Of a DNA stretch of 64,000 nt, positions 1 to 12,429 are shown piece after piece; within the stretch, counting starts at the first letter, position 1; the number at the start of each line of letters is the position of its first letter. The stretch comes from Cynocephalus volans (lineage: Eukaryota > Chordata > Mammalia > Dermoptera > Cynocephalidae): the NCBI RefSeq assembly GCF_027409185.1, contig NC_084474.1:30752382-30816381 (forward strand), written 5' to 3'. The notes beneath the pieces were generated by a model. That model saw nothing but the letters and a program-made list of their open reading frames with translations. It searched no databases and was not told the DNA's origin. Made by a program: the position numbers and the translations under genes.

Positions 1-1984
1 TTGGAATAATCTTTTGTTTGAACATTTTAGATAAAAGCTAGCAAATATTTTAATTGTGTAGAGCTGAGTTGACCTTAAAAGCGACTCTCAAACTATGCAC
101 TTTTGTGCATGGAGAGAAGATTTTAACCTAACAGTCGGACTGCTAGACAAACAGGGACTCACCCATCTGTGAAGGGAGTGGCTGAGCTACCAGAAAAAAG
201 GCTGCTGTGTAAACTTGGAGAGATACCAACAAACTAGTCCAAAGAAATACTCTAACACCAAAACCACATGACCCATTAAACCAAGCAGCCTTCAAATAAT
301 GGGAAAGTGCATTTTCTATAGATACCTTCTTGTTTGAAAAGACGGAGCAGTACTTCAGTTAGATCCCATTTTCATCTCTTTACAGTATAAAAAGGAAACA
401 ACTATGGTGGCTTAATCTGACCGCAGTCACGGCAATGACTAAATCCATCACATACACACAAGCTACAGGACGGCCCTTTTCAGAGAAAGGTAACATAAAT
501 ACGCTTAGCAAGGGCAACAGGATGTTCTAACGGATTAATAATTGTAATTAACAATTTGATTTTTTTTTTTAACACAAGAGGTAACCCTGAAGGTATTTAA
601 TTGAAAAATGCACAATGATCGCAAACCTTCAGTAGTGCACCAGGAAGTGGTCATGTTCCCAGATGTTCCCAGAGGTTCCCCATTGTGCTGCGGTTGCCAA
701 CACCTGCTTTTGTGCCCTTTTCTCATGCTCTTTGCTGTGCTTAGAACACGCTCTCCCCCATTTCTGCCTGCCTCGATCCTTCTCATGGCTGAAGATCCAA
801 CTCTAACTCCCCTTCCCCCATGAGGCCTTGCCTGATACACCCACATGGATAAATCCCTTTGCTCTTTTCAACTTTGTCCAGCACTTAAAAGATTTTGAAA
901 AACACAACTGATCCTCACCCTGTATCACAGTGATTTGTTAAGTTCCACTACTAGTGAACGAGCTGCTTGAGCTGAGATTATCTCCTGCTCACTCCTCAAC
1001 CCCCCGATGACCCAGCAGTGTTTGCTCATGGAAGCATCAACAAACGTTCATTAATAAAGGGAAGGGGTCTAGGTCTCCCATGAACTGCCACAACGCACAT
1101 GGGGTAGCGGTGAGTACTGACTTCTAGCACCCTGTTTTTTATTTAACTCTTCTGATGTCACTTTGTGGATTGCAAATTTGCCTAACTGCATATGAGGAAA
1201 AAGACTGGTTTCAGTTATTTACCTAAAGCCTGAAAAGACACACTTAGAAAAGAATAAAATAAAGATGTCTCAATCTTAAGACAGACATTTCACACTGTTT
1301 GCTTCTTGTGAAAAGTAGCATGAGAACTTCCTAACTTTACTGTTATTTTCTCATACTTTAAAGTCTAACCATTTCTTCTGAACAGGTTGACTGAAGCAGT
1401 ATGAGGCAGGAATGCAGAGGTGCAGATGTGTAGGTGGGCAGTTGTGTCAGAAAGGGAAGTCCAATCAAGTCCTGTTCAGCAAGGCAAGACCCAGGACAAA
1501 GACACAGGTGTTCAGCTCAAAGCTGTTTAAACTTCCACAGCAGACTGCAGTGGTGAATGAGGCTGGCCTGAGTTTTAAAGAGGAAACCTGTATCACAAAA
1601 ATCTGTTGTTATAGCCACAGATTGCATACACATGGGAGTGGCCGTCAGGAACTTCAAACAGAGGTGTGGCCATATACACTGTGGGCTGGAATTTTTCTTC
1701 ATATTTGTATGCCCTGTATTACGAGAAAATCATTCACCCTATTTCAGAATTTGGGTGGGACAAATACAGCTGTCTTACTCAGAGACCTACGAGTGCCAAC
1801 TAATGCAATAACCGAACATACATTATCTGAACTTCACAGAAGCCTTGGATAGTGCCTCAAAGGAATTATCATATCCTCAGATATGCCCAGTGTGGCAGTG
1901 GGAGAACAACTTCACCAAGAATCTCTAGATGTGCCCCATAATAGGAGCTCACACCTGCACATAGTGTGCCACGTAACATGCACC

Positions 1985-2172
1985 AACTCATTGAGTGCTC
2001 ATTCTAACCCCGTGAGGAGGTCCTATTAAATGTTACCCCCAATTTACAGATGAGGAAACCGGGGCTTGGAGCAGTAAAGTCAATTGCTTGAGGCCACTCA
2101 GCTAACAAGTGACAGAGCCAAGATATGAAGTTGCTCTGGCTCTCAAGTCTGCACTCTTAACCACTACCCCAT
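1985..2172 (-). repeat. MIR SINE
   Basis: CCCAATTTACAGATGAGGAAACCGGGGC...CTCAGCTAACAAGTGACAGAGCC...CTCTTAACCACTACCCCATA is an antisense MIR. Confidence 0.8.
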
Positions 2173-3261
2173 ATTGCAAAGATTTCAAAATAATTCCCTA
2201 AACCTCTGTGGGCAAAAATCAGGCTGTCATGCTATAAAGATTTATTTGAATGGCTTCTCTTTTCTCCCTTCTGAAATTCTTGGGGATGTAGCTCACATTT
2301 ACTTCTCTGATTTTCGGCAACTATAACTGAGTTAGAGTTGACTTACAACCTCCCAGGACTACGCTGACCCAGAAGAGGGGAAGGCACTTTATCAGAGCTG
2401 AACCTATGGAAAGGTACCAGGGACATAAACCACCTGTGAGATATTTCTGCCAGAAACAGGATAGTTTGGACCAACTGTTGGAAGACGCTGGGGGCCAACA
2501 GACACCTACCACCCACTCACCAGCCAGCAGCCCCAGGAGAGGTGGAGACTCCCTTGTGAAATGCAGACCTGGGAGCCCCTCCACGGTAGGGATGGGCTGC
2601 CCTTATCTCAGACCTGGCTTCCAAAACACAATGCAGGCCTCACTCTGGTCTGTCCTGGATGAATGATGGGGGTGGCAACCCTGTCAATTTGAGGGTATGC
2701 CCTTAAATGTGGGAGTTGGCAGAGCCACTGGAACCCACAGCAGCAACACAGAAGCAGCCCAGTGGCTGGCAGGGGAATTCCGTGAATAAGCTCCACAGCC
2801 CAGGGCCTGGGGGCTTCTCTGTAACCTGCCTTCTTCCCACAGAAGATAAAGTTCCCCAGCTCCTGCTGTTTCTGCACCTGTCAGGCTGCTCAGGGATTCA
2901 TCTGACAATAGGCTCCTAACTTATTCACTGTAGCTTCAGTTCTAAGGGAAGCATTTGAACACCAGCCAGGTATATAGGAGAGGAGCCAGATAAAGCTGGC
3001 CACAATGGATGAAATGGGGCAACGATGGGCCTGATAGCCCTGCCCTGACTCACCATGACAAAGGCAAAGGAAGCCACAGTGAGCACTGGGCAAACTTCTA
3101 CACCAACCTCTCTTCTCCCAAGAAGTCCTCCTCTTCCTTGCAATAAATTTCTTTTCTGGTGGTGCTCCCACACACTGTCTGAACCTCCACGAGGCTCTGA
3201 TTTCACTTTAAGCTGCACTGCTAGTTGTTTACAAATCCAACTCTGTCACTCAGCTATAAAT

Positions 3262-3362
3262 TTCCTGGAGGACAGGGACCATGCTTTTTTCATTTTGGTT
3301 TCTCCCACCGCACCTATCATTACACTTGCTTTATACAGAGCAGGCGTTTGGGAAATGCTGGC
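3262..3362 (+). repeat. L2 LINE 3' end
   Basis: TTCCTGGAGGACAGGGACCATG and the following GCAGGCGTTTGGGAAATGCTGGCTG match the L2 3' end. Confidence 0.65.
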
Positions 3363-3377
3363 TGAAACGATTACAGA

Positions 3378-3592
3378 AGTTACTCAGTGTCCATTTTCCA
3401 ATTCAAATGTATCAATTCTCTTAACCTTCACAACAGTCCTTCCAGTAGCTATTATTGTTCTCTTCCCATCTTGAAGGAGCGTGAGATCTGGAGAGGTTAA
3501 GCCATCTGCCTGATGCATCACTGGCAGTGCCAGGATTCAAACTTGCTGTCTAGCTGCACAGTGTGTGTTCTTAACCAGTAACGACACATACT
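3378..3592 (-). repeat. MIR SINE
   Basis: GAGAGGTTAAGCCATCTGCC...CACTGGCAGTGCCAGGATTCAAAC...TTCTTAACCAGTAAC is antisense MIR. Confidence 0.65.
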
Positions 3593-3671
3593 GCTTCTCT
3601 GTGCCCTGGAAGTCCACAAAGATGAATGACAATAGCATTTTATCAGGGAAGAAACAAGCAAGAGCTCTTAA

Positions 3672-3960
3672 TCCTCCATGCTTTTGCCCATGCAGGTCCC
3701 TCTGTTTGGAAAGCTCATCTTCCCCTTTCTATTTCTGGAAACTCCTACTTGTTTCCTCAAGACCCTGTTCAATAGTCATCTCTGGAAAAACTTTCTTGGT
3801 TCCTCCAACTAGGCAGGAACCCTCTGCTGAGCTCCTATGTATATTATCCTTTGCTATATTCCTGATCTCCTTACATAACACAGTATCTGCTGGCTTTCTC
3901 CTCAATCTCTTGCCCCAGAAGATGAGTTCTCTGAGGGAAAGGCTGTCTTTTTACAATATT
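3672..3960 (+). repeat. L2 LINE fragment
   Basis: CTCCATGCTTTTGCCCATGC, CTGTTTGGAAAGCTCATCTTCC and GATGAGTTCTCTGAGGGAAAGG occur in L2 order. It accounts for the open frame across this stretch. Confidence 0.65.
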
Positions 3961-4539
3961 TGGCTAAATATTCAGTTAAATAGTCATTCAAATATTTGGA
4001 ATATTTAACGATTGTTAGCTGAACATTTTATTTAGCACCTATTAAGACTATCTTAGGGACATTCACATATACTCAATCTCATTTAATTTTCCCAGCCTCC
4101 TGTGAGCTGGGTGACAAATTGTCCCATTTTTGGATAAGTGAATAAAATTCCCCAAATCAGCTCAGTCTAGTAAGGTCCCAGAGTCTTTCTGGCATCCTTG
4201 CCCCAAACACAGGGTGGGGCCAGTGCCCTGAGGAAGAGCAGCATGCTCTCTTGCAGTGTGTCTGCAGGTGGGACTCGAGGTTCATGCTCCTGGGCCCTGA
4301 TCTGAGACCTGTTCAGGGAGTGGAAACAGTCCTCAGGTCATGAGTCAACTGGACCTCCAAAACCGCAACTCATTAATCTGCTTGTCTCACATCACTCAGG
4401 TTTCATGTGTGCATTTTGGCTGAGCCCTACAAATCAGTGTCACTAGCCATAAAGGACTTTCAGTCATGAATAATTACTTCCACTAAACTGAATGACTTTT
4501 ATGCAGCAATCTCAGTGAGGAGATTTAAATACACACACA

Positions 4540-4621
4540 TGAGGGGCCTTCAAAAAGTTCATGGAAAGATCTGTATTATTTTTAAATTCTACTTTTCCAT
4601 GAACTTTTTGAATTACCCTCA
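4540..4621. mobile_element. Mariner-type MITE, copy 1
   Basis: An 82-bp near-palindrome. Left arm GAGGGGCCTTCAAAAAGTTC and right arm (reverse complement) GAGGGTAATTCAAAAAGTTC extend as terminal inverted repeats of about 28 bp, with TA on the right flank. Two related copies are in the window. Confidence 0.8.
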
Positions 4622-4854
4622 TACATTCATTAGTAGAATTTCATACTAATCATAGAGATGCAATGGATGAAAGAAAGGAGGAACAGAGAAATTATTGGAA
4701 AAAATTCCTGAAAATGTCCTGAGAAAAATAAGTTGTGAAAAACCTATTTTAAGCTCCTAAAAGTCTTTATATCTTTTTTATGTAGGGCCTGAAAATATGT
4801 CAACTTGCTGAAAAAATTTCATTTCTTCCTACCAAAAAATCCCTCCTCTCCCCC

Positions 4855-4985
4855 TTCAGATTTATTAAGGTATAACTCACAAATAAAAATTGTATACATT
4901 TACAGTGTATAATATGATGTTTTGATATATATCATTGTGAAATAATTAAGTCAAGCTAATTAATATATCCAAGAAATCCCTTAAA
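4855..4985 (+). repeat. L1 3'-UTR fragment (old mammalian L1)
   Basis: TTTATTAAGGTATAACTCAC...AATTAAGTCAAGCTAATTAATATATCC follows the L1MA/L1MB 3'-UTR. Confidence 0.6.
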
Positions 4986-7289
4986 CTCCGAGGCTTGACA
5001 ACTTAAACTGATATATCTCTGGCTAATTCAAAGTCCTCATCTAGACAAAAAATGTGTGTAGAAAGCATGACTCAATGCAATCCATGATTTTGCAAGAGCA
5101 ATTTATACCTGAAGAATTTATGATATAAACAATTTTATATTTTGACTCATTTGTTCATCATTTAGTAAAAATATTTCTTTTCATAGTTTCTGTTTTATGA
5201 GTAATAAGAAAAGCTGTTGGTGGACTAGACCAGAATATTCATATAACTAGTATCTCATTAATTGACAAATCAGACTGCCCAGCACAGACTCTTGTACCTC
5301 ACTAAGCACCCCCACACCTGCCTGTTTCCTTGCAGTGGGGTGGCTGATCAGACCCAGATGAGCAGAGGGCCCTCTCAAGCAGGGACTTGCCACCACCAAG
5401 GATTTGCAGGAAGGCTGGACTGCATTCCAGGACAGCTCTTGGAGCCCATGTGGGTTCTCTATTATACACCAGAGATGGTAAACAAAGTAAACCCACAACG
5501 AGTTAGAGTAGAGGCCCAGGAAAAGACGTAGATGGTACTGCAGAACATACCAAACACAAAACACACTCTCAGCTCCTCTTGGTTTTGTTCCTAAGCTGAA
5601 CCCAAGTGCTCTCCGCAGAACTCCTAACTCACTCACTGTTCTTTGTCTTACCCAGTTACAATGCCTAGTAAAGCCCTCTGGAAGGTACAGCCCCAGATGA
5701 CAGGGTTTGGGGTCTGAAATTAGCCACTGCAGTCTTCACACTTTTTGTTTAACTGGCAAGACAAGTACCCTCATATAAGCCATGAACTCATTCTCTTGCT
5801 CCATTTTTCACACTAATCAAAAATAAAAAATACCTTTTCTCAGCCAAAGAACATCATAGATGTTAATTTTCACTCTTTTATATAGACTTAGGCAAAGACA
5901 ATAGGCAGCAGGAAGAGTTAGCTAAAGCTCTGACTACTGTATGGCTGACTAGATAGTCTGATGGAGACTCTATTTATTAAACCTTAAATAAAACAGATTG
6001 GCAAATATGATTTTAGATGATGGACTTATGCAAATAAAGTATATTCATAACCACCATCAAACCTTGTCTGGCATCATGTCGCATCTCATCTTAGTATAAA
6101 ATAATTCCTCACTTCTTTCTACACGTGGGTCATGATTTCTGCTTCTTCCTTACAGATTTCTCTACCCCAGCCCCTTCAACTCATTTTCCTAACAACAGTT
6201 TACTATAAATGACAATGTAAATCTTTGATTTTGATCATTTAAAAAATTTCCTTGGTAAGCTCTTAAATACTCAAAACTTCAAAGTACCCTTCTTACACGA
6301 ATCTCATGCGATCTCTGTCTTGTTCCACCTTGAATGTCGGTGCATCAACAAATTTGTTACTCTGCCCCCCAGAGCATCTCATCGTTCTTCATGGTGCCAT
6401 TTGTGCCCTTAGCTACCTGTACTCATAGCCTTACAGTTTTGCACAAGGTGAGTTTTCCTTTATAAATTTCAAGGGTCCAATTAGGAGTGATTTATTCACG
6501 TCCTTGATGCCTTCTTCCCTGTCCCCAACTTCTGCTGCTTGCAATCCACCCTGTGCACGGCAGCTAAAATCACTCTCCTCATGCTGTTTTGCTCATGTTA
6601 CTAACTTCCTCGGAACGCTGAAGTGGTTTCCACTTGTGTTATGTAACACCTGATTAGTGCCTTTAAGACCCTTTAATAGTAGGGCACCCTTATCTACTTG
6701 TCCTTTTCTCTGGCCATGACTCAGCTGTGCTCTGCACTGCTGCAAAGCAAAACACTGTGAGTCTTAGATTATCCACATCAAAAAGGTGGCTCAAAAATCC
6801 AGAAGGGTTTTAAGCATACTGTTACACACACATTTGTAAAACTTCTCAAAAGAGAATGAAGCTCCAGAGTCTAAATCTGATCACAGTGTTGTATCCAGAC
6901 TCTTCAGCCTCCTACTTTCCATTTTTTTAAAAAAATTATTTGCTACAAACCAATAGCATTAATTTTCAGAAATTTTAGTAGTAAGCACCATTACCTCTCT
7001 CCACAGATTTATTAACTTTCTGAATCACATTTTTCCAGGTGGTAAGAGGAAGGCAAGAGGAAGGTGCTTGCATATGAAAGAAACTTAAGTTCAGGTTCTA
7101 TTTGCAATGGGAGTTATTTTGGAACATCGACAGAGAACATCAAGAGGAGATTAATCAGGCTATGAACTGAAATTAAGATCTACCCCAGCAAACTACGAGG
7201 ACAATATTGCCCACAGATAATGAGCACTGGTGAGCTTTAATGCCTTTGAGGGTGTTTCCTTCTCTTCAGGCTGTGTGAGTCATCAGACA

Positions 7290-7510
7290 CACTATTCTTC
7301 CCCCACCCGGCAAAACCTCCACCTGCCTCTGTGACAAATCATGCCTTAGCTTCCCTTCAGAATGTCGCTCAAGGATCAATTCTTTAAGAAGTCATTCCAA
7401 ACCAACTCCACCTGGTACCAGATGCACCAGTTACACCAGAAACCCCTTCCTTTACACCATCTCCCTAGTTTTGCTCCCTTTCTTCATGACTTGGCATTTC
7501 TTTAGGGCTA
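7290..7510 (+). repeat. L2 LINE fragment
   Basis: L2-like text: TCAAGGATCAATTCTTTAAGAAGTCATTCC, followed by TTTACACCATCTCCCTAG. Confidence 0.45.
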
Positions 7511-9074
7511 GCACACACGAGCACAGTGCACACACATTTGCACAGACACTGTTTATGGAGAGGTGGATGTTTGTTGGAGGATTATTTTCTTTTCTTTCCT
7601 TGGTTGGCTTATGCCTTCTATTTCCTTTGAAATATCTTTAAGTCTTATTACTGGGCACTGAATACAGTGGAGGTTCTGTAACTGTTATAAATATAGCAAC
7701 TGTAATTTAAGGAAAACTTTTAAACAATAAAGTTTAGTAACAGCTTGAACACCACAAAATTACTGAAGATTCTGAAGAAAAAAAAAAAAAGAAAATCTTT
7801 CATTATGGAATTAAATATTAGTGACTGCTTATTCTATAATCGGATTTCAATAATTCCAACAACAGGTTGAAAGTTATTCTGATCTAGTGAAGAGTAAGAG
7901 ATTTAATTTTTAAAAATGCTTTTACTGTCAAGTTCATAAAGTAACACGAAAAAAATAAAAACAAAATATTACTAGGATATGTGACCAAGTGAAAAGAAGT
8001 CACTAGAACTGCTTTATGAACATGTCAATCTATTCCTTTTTAATTTCTATAAGACTAACCATTTTCATATTTATGTAAACTGCTTTGAGACCTTTAAGGA
8101 ACAAGGCAAAGCACTGGTGAACACATGGTTGGTTGACTGAATTGCTTTGCATTATTTTTTAACTACTTCCCATGTGTTTGTGTAAGCTGCAACCGACTCT
8201 AAGCTTGCGGAGGGGTGAGGTCCACGCTTCCTTTCTCTCCCTTCTGGTCCAGCCCAGCACTAAGTGTGTAAGTATTTAATAATACTTCTGAGATGAACAA
8301 GAATGACTGGTATGTCGGTCTTGCTCCTGGAATGCTTACTGGTACTTCAAAAGGGTTTTTAATTTTGGTTAGGTGTATCTAACTATAATCTTGTTCGTAA
8401 CAGTTTACACAGTGGGACATTTTCCCTTTTAGTCCACCATCTTTGATTGAGGACAATCTGGAGTTGGAAAAGTAAAGTGTCAGTGATGTTTCACAAAGTT
8501 TACCAATTGAAGAATCTCTGTAAGAAACGTTATTGGCATTGCTAAGTGAAGTCACGTTCAAAAACAGGCAAAAGGAGACAAATTCACACGGCAGCAGAGA
8601 CCCAGACTTGGGTTTGGTGATAACGCAGCTCAGTTTCCCATTTCCTCACCGTCATTTTATTGATAAGAAAAAGAGACACAGAAAGGTTACTTGTTTCAAA
8701 AGTTTGAAATAAATCACCCACATTGTGGGAATGAATGAACCTTTCCACTAACCTTGATAGGGGCATTAAAGTATCAGACACACAACATCTTAGACTTGCC
8801 TTTGTTCCTTACCCACTACTTCCAGTCCATCAAGTTCTGCTAATCTTATTCCTTGCCTCTCTACCACCCCACCCTTGACCGAGGTCTTTATCATCTCCTC
8901 CACAGACCAGGACCCACTTAAATCTCCCTCCATGAAGCAACCAGAACATCCATGTCAAAGGCAGATGGCTCCCTGCTCAAATCACTCCCAAGACTCCCCA
9001 AAGCCAACAGTAAAAAATGCAGCTCCCAAACCTTCACGAGCTTGTTTCCTGTCATATCCCAACCTTCACTTGCC

Positions 9075-9200
9075 AAACTTCAGCATTCCTGAGAATAACC
9101 TGGGAGGCTTGTAAAATGCAAATGTCTGGCCCTCAGCCAAAGAAATGTTAATTCAGTACTGGGTAGAGGACCAGGCATTCTTAAGCACCCCTTGCGATCC
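9075..9200 (+). mobile_element. MER5-like hAT-Charlie fragment
   Basis: AGCATTCCTGAGAATAACCTGGGAGGCTTGTAAAATGCAAAT, followed by a GGCCCTCAGCC...AATTCAGTA stretch, matches the MER5 pattern. Confidence 0.6.
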
Positions 9201-9289
9201 GCTGCAGGGGTGGATGGATGACTCCGGGAGAGGAAGTGTTCTTCTTCCACTATCCAGCTGCTTGTGGGGACTTACATTGCACTCTCTCA

Positions 9290-9550
9290 CTGCACTGCAT
9301 CTTCGCTCAGGACCTTCCTTCATCTGCACACACCTGCCACCGTCTGCACATGCTTGCCACTGTCTGCTTTCTGTCTAATCTCCCCTCACTCTTCCCAGAT
9401 CAGACTCAGCCTCATTCCCTTAAGCTCCACATGCCCTCAGTGTTCCTCCCTCTTTTGCATTTTTTGTAGTTTTATCCTAGAATTTACCATATTATATTGA
9501 CATTATCTGTTTATATTTGGCCCACAAAATTTACGGCTATTGAATAAATA
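9290..9550 (+). repeat. L2 LINE fragment
   Basis: CCTCAGTGTTCCTCCCTC... TTATCCTAGAATTTACCATATTATATTGACATTATCTG resembles the L2 3' region. Confidence 0.45.
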
Positions 9551-9651
9551 ATGTCTGTTAAAGAAAACAGGAACAAAATGAAGCTATGACTAGATAACAG
9601 GGCTCCAGACACTATGTCTCTTCTGATTCTGAAGAGAGTGCAGATGCTGCT

Positions 9652-10013
9652 CAGCTTGTGATGGATCATGACGGGATCCTGACAAACTCATCAGCTGCAA
9701 ACATTGTAAGTCAAAAATGCATTTAATACACCTAACCTACTGAACACCATAGCTTGGCCGAGCCTACCTTAAAGCATGCTCAGAGCACTTACATGAGCCT
9801 ATAGTTGGGCAAAATCATCTAACACAAAGCCTATTTTATAATAAAGTGCTAGATATCTCATGTAACTTAACTGTACTGAAAGTTAAAAAAATGGTTTTAA
9901 GTACATTCTAAGTACTTAAAAGTACAGTACAGTTTCTACTGAATGTGCATCGCTTTTGCACAATCGTAAAGTCAAAATATCCTAAGTTGAAACATCTAAG
10001 TCAGGAATGTCTG
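9652..10013 (+). mobile_element. Non-autonomous Tigger-type DNA transposon
   Basis: About 362 bp from CAGCTTGTGATGG to AAGTCAGGAATGTCTG. The inner text (GCATTTAATACACCTAACCTAC, AATCATCTAACACAAAGCC) is characteristic of a short Tigger-derived family. The flanking TA pair is mutated. The subfamily is not named with confidence. Confidence 0.6.
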
Positions 10014-10061
10014 CACATGGGTTAAAAATAAAATTCCCCCAATACTCAAAACCCAGTGGAG

Positions 10062-10180
10062 GTGAAGAGCTTGGGCTCTGATGTTATGTTGCCTGAGACC
10101 TACCCTAGATCTGTCATGTACTTGCTTTGTGACCTTTCTACTGACTTACAGGGTTGCCATCAGGAATAGATGACAGATGT
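10062..10180 (+). repeat. MIR SINE fragment
   Basis: AAGAGCTTGGGCTCTGATG...TCATGTACTTGCTTTGTGACC fits the MIR 5' half. Confidence 0.5.
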
Positions 10181-10864
10181 CAAGTTCACACCACAGGTCC
10201 AGGTGGGAGGTAACCGCTCAGGACCTATCGGCTCTGTATGTATGTGGCCAAAAGGTATCACCCCAAATTACTGTCCTCAGACTGAAGAGGAGGGGCACTG
10301 GCAGTAGTGCATAACACATGTGGGGGAAATGTTCAGCAGTGTCTACATTGCTTCCTTATGTGGAGACACTGCCAAAAAATTGATTAACTGCAAAATAGCT
10401 AACTTTGATGTCTCTGCATCCAAATACTGCTAATAAGATCTTGCTACCACCCAAAATCGTATCTTATGATCTCTATGCAGAGATCTTTCTTTTTAAAGAA
10501 ACCACTAGTCATTTTCCTTTTACAATATATAATTATTGTATATTTTATATATGTTCTATTGATAGCACTCCTATTATCAGGGGTAAAACTATTTGAAGAG
10601 ACATTTTTGTTACGTTTCTTAATTTAGTTCATGCCTGCTATGGACTTTGAGCGTAATCACAAACAACTAGCAGGGGTTAGGCAAAGGAAGGGGTCTGGGG
10701 GTGAGGGCATGGCAGGCAGAGACTGCTGCTTGTTGAAGGAGCCCCAGGGCTGTGTCTGTGAAGAGCTTGCCCAGACTAGGGTAGTGCCTCACAGTGGCTC
10801 CCTCCAACTGCAAGCCCACAGCACTTACCAGCTGCACAAGACTGCTGTGAACCCAGCAGCATAT

Positions 10865-10970
10865 TTGCTTTTAAAGACAGGTTGTGTTTCTTATTCATCT
10901 CTGTATTCCCAGGGCCCAGTGCCATGTCTGGACAGAGCCAGCACTAAATAAATGTTTGCCAAATGATGTT
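10865..10970 (+). repeat. L2 LINE 3' end
   Basis: CTCTGTATTCCCAGGGCCCAGTGCC...GCACTAAATAAATGTTTGCC is the typical L2 terminus. Confidence 0.7.
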
Positions 10971-11399
10971 TCTTTAGCATAATAATTTGTGACAGTGATA
11001 TTTTATTCCAGGATACTGACAAGAAAAAAAATCATAATCCAACAGATCCTGCTCACTGAGAACAAATCCTTGTCCCTTGAGAACAAATCTTAGAAAGCAT
11101 AATTTCAGAAATTCAGGAACAGAAATTCTTATACCTGAATTGCATTATCACAAGGCAGCAGATTCCTAGTCACTTTATGTGGGAATTGCTTTATTTGTAT
11201 TTCTTAAAAAGAGCTGTCTAATATCACAAACACAGAATTCTTCTGTCTCTGTGTGCCCATAAATGTCTTTGTTCCTCAGAGTAGGGATCTGAGCCTTATA
11301 AGTGCAAATCTCTCTGAGTTCCAAGGCCATCTTCCCCATTATCTTTTGGGCTAGCACCTTGAAATTCAAGAAGTCAAAAATCCAAACTCATCTTCCTCC

Positions 11400-12150
11400 C
11401 TAAACCGATACCTACCTGTCTGGTATCTTTCTGAGTAAACAGTACCACTGTCCATCCACTGGGCTGAGCCAGGAACTTAGCAGTCACTCTGAGTCTTCCT
11501 TTTCTAGGTTTACCACAACTAGTCAATCACCCATCAAACCCTGTTGGGTTTGCCTGGGAGGCTGTCATCCATACATTCCCTTCTTTCCATCCCCACTGCC
11601 ACTGGTTGGCTTATGCCATGGGCTCTCACCGAAACTACTCGTTAGCAGATTACTATTTAATCTGTCTTTGGTTTAAGTGCCCCTTACTCTCCCCAATCCC
11701 TATACCACCTACAGCCAAAGAGATCTTTCTAAATATGATCATGTAATTCTTCTGCCTAAGACCTATCAGTAGCTCTACCCTATCCTTGGATAATGTCCAA
11801 ACTCTTCCTTATAAGTCCACAAGTCTCTAGTCATCTCTCAACATTCTCCACCTAGCACTCTCTACCAACCACATCAAACATTTACTGTACCCCAAATACA
11901 TGTGTGCCACTATCCTTTGCACCCTCCTTCATCCTCTTCTGGAAAACGTCTGTACATCCGTTGGTTCTCACACTGAGATGCCACCTGCAGAATCCAGCCA
12001 CCAGACCCAGGCTAGGATTAAGTCTCTCCTATATGCTACTTAAGCTCCTAGCAAGGTGCAGACCATCCGATAGCTAGCTGTTTTTTTTAATCTGTCCCAA
12101 CCAGACTCCATAATGGAAGGGATTGGGTCTTAATCATACTTTTATATTTA
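11400..12150 (+). repeat. L2 LINE fragment
   Basis: ATATGATCATGTAATTCTTCTGCCTAAGACC...CAGTAGCTC...AATGTCCAAACTCTTCC follows the L2 ORF2 3' portion in order. An old 3' piece, not coding. Confidence 0.65.
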
Positions 12151-12396
12151 CATAGTAAGTAATCAAATCATATAACAAGGAATGATTAAAATTAATATTT
12201 CACTAAGAACCAAAACTTATAAAATGGACTGGCTACCATGTGCCTTCTCTGTTAATCCATGCCATAGTGTTAACTAAGGTGGTAACTGAAGACAGATAAG
12301 AGCCACTCCCTTCAAGGCCTCTGTGTCTTTACAAGGTAATCTGTCACCCCATAGGGTGACTGATTTTCATATCACTGGGCTGAGCAGGAGGACGGT

Positions 12397-12429
12397 GGGG
12401 CACAGTGGGCAGGGCTGGTGGGCGGTGGG
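12397..12429 (+). other. G-quadruplex-forming motif
   Basis: Five runs of three or more G (12397-12400, 12407-12409, 12412-12414, 12420-12422, 12427-12429) with loops of 6, 2, 5 and 4 bases. This satisfies the usual G3+N1-7 rule. Confidence 0.75.

Noticed and set aside
1412..1852. A 146-codon plus-strand frame
   Set aside because: No recognisable family, no splice context or Kozak evidence, and it lies in the large JPH1 intron. Left unannotated.
2406..3218. Overlapping 85-100-codon frames in a GC-richer patch
   Set aside because: Thought to be a possible retrogene or ERV piece, but no domain, poly(A) tail or target duplication could be found.
3565..4008. A 147-codon frame suggestive of a small protein
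   Set aside because: It coincides with the junction of an antisense MIR and an L2 fragment.
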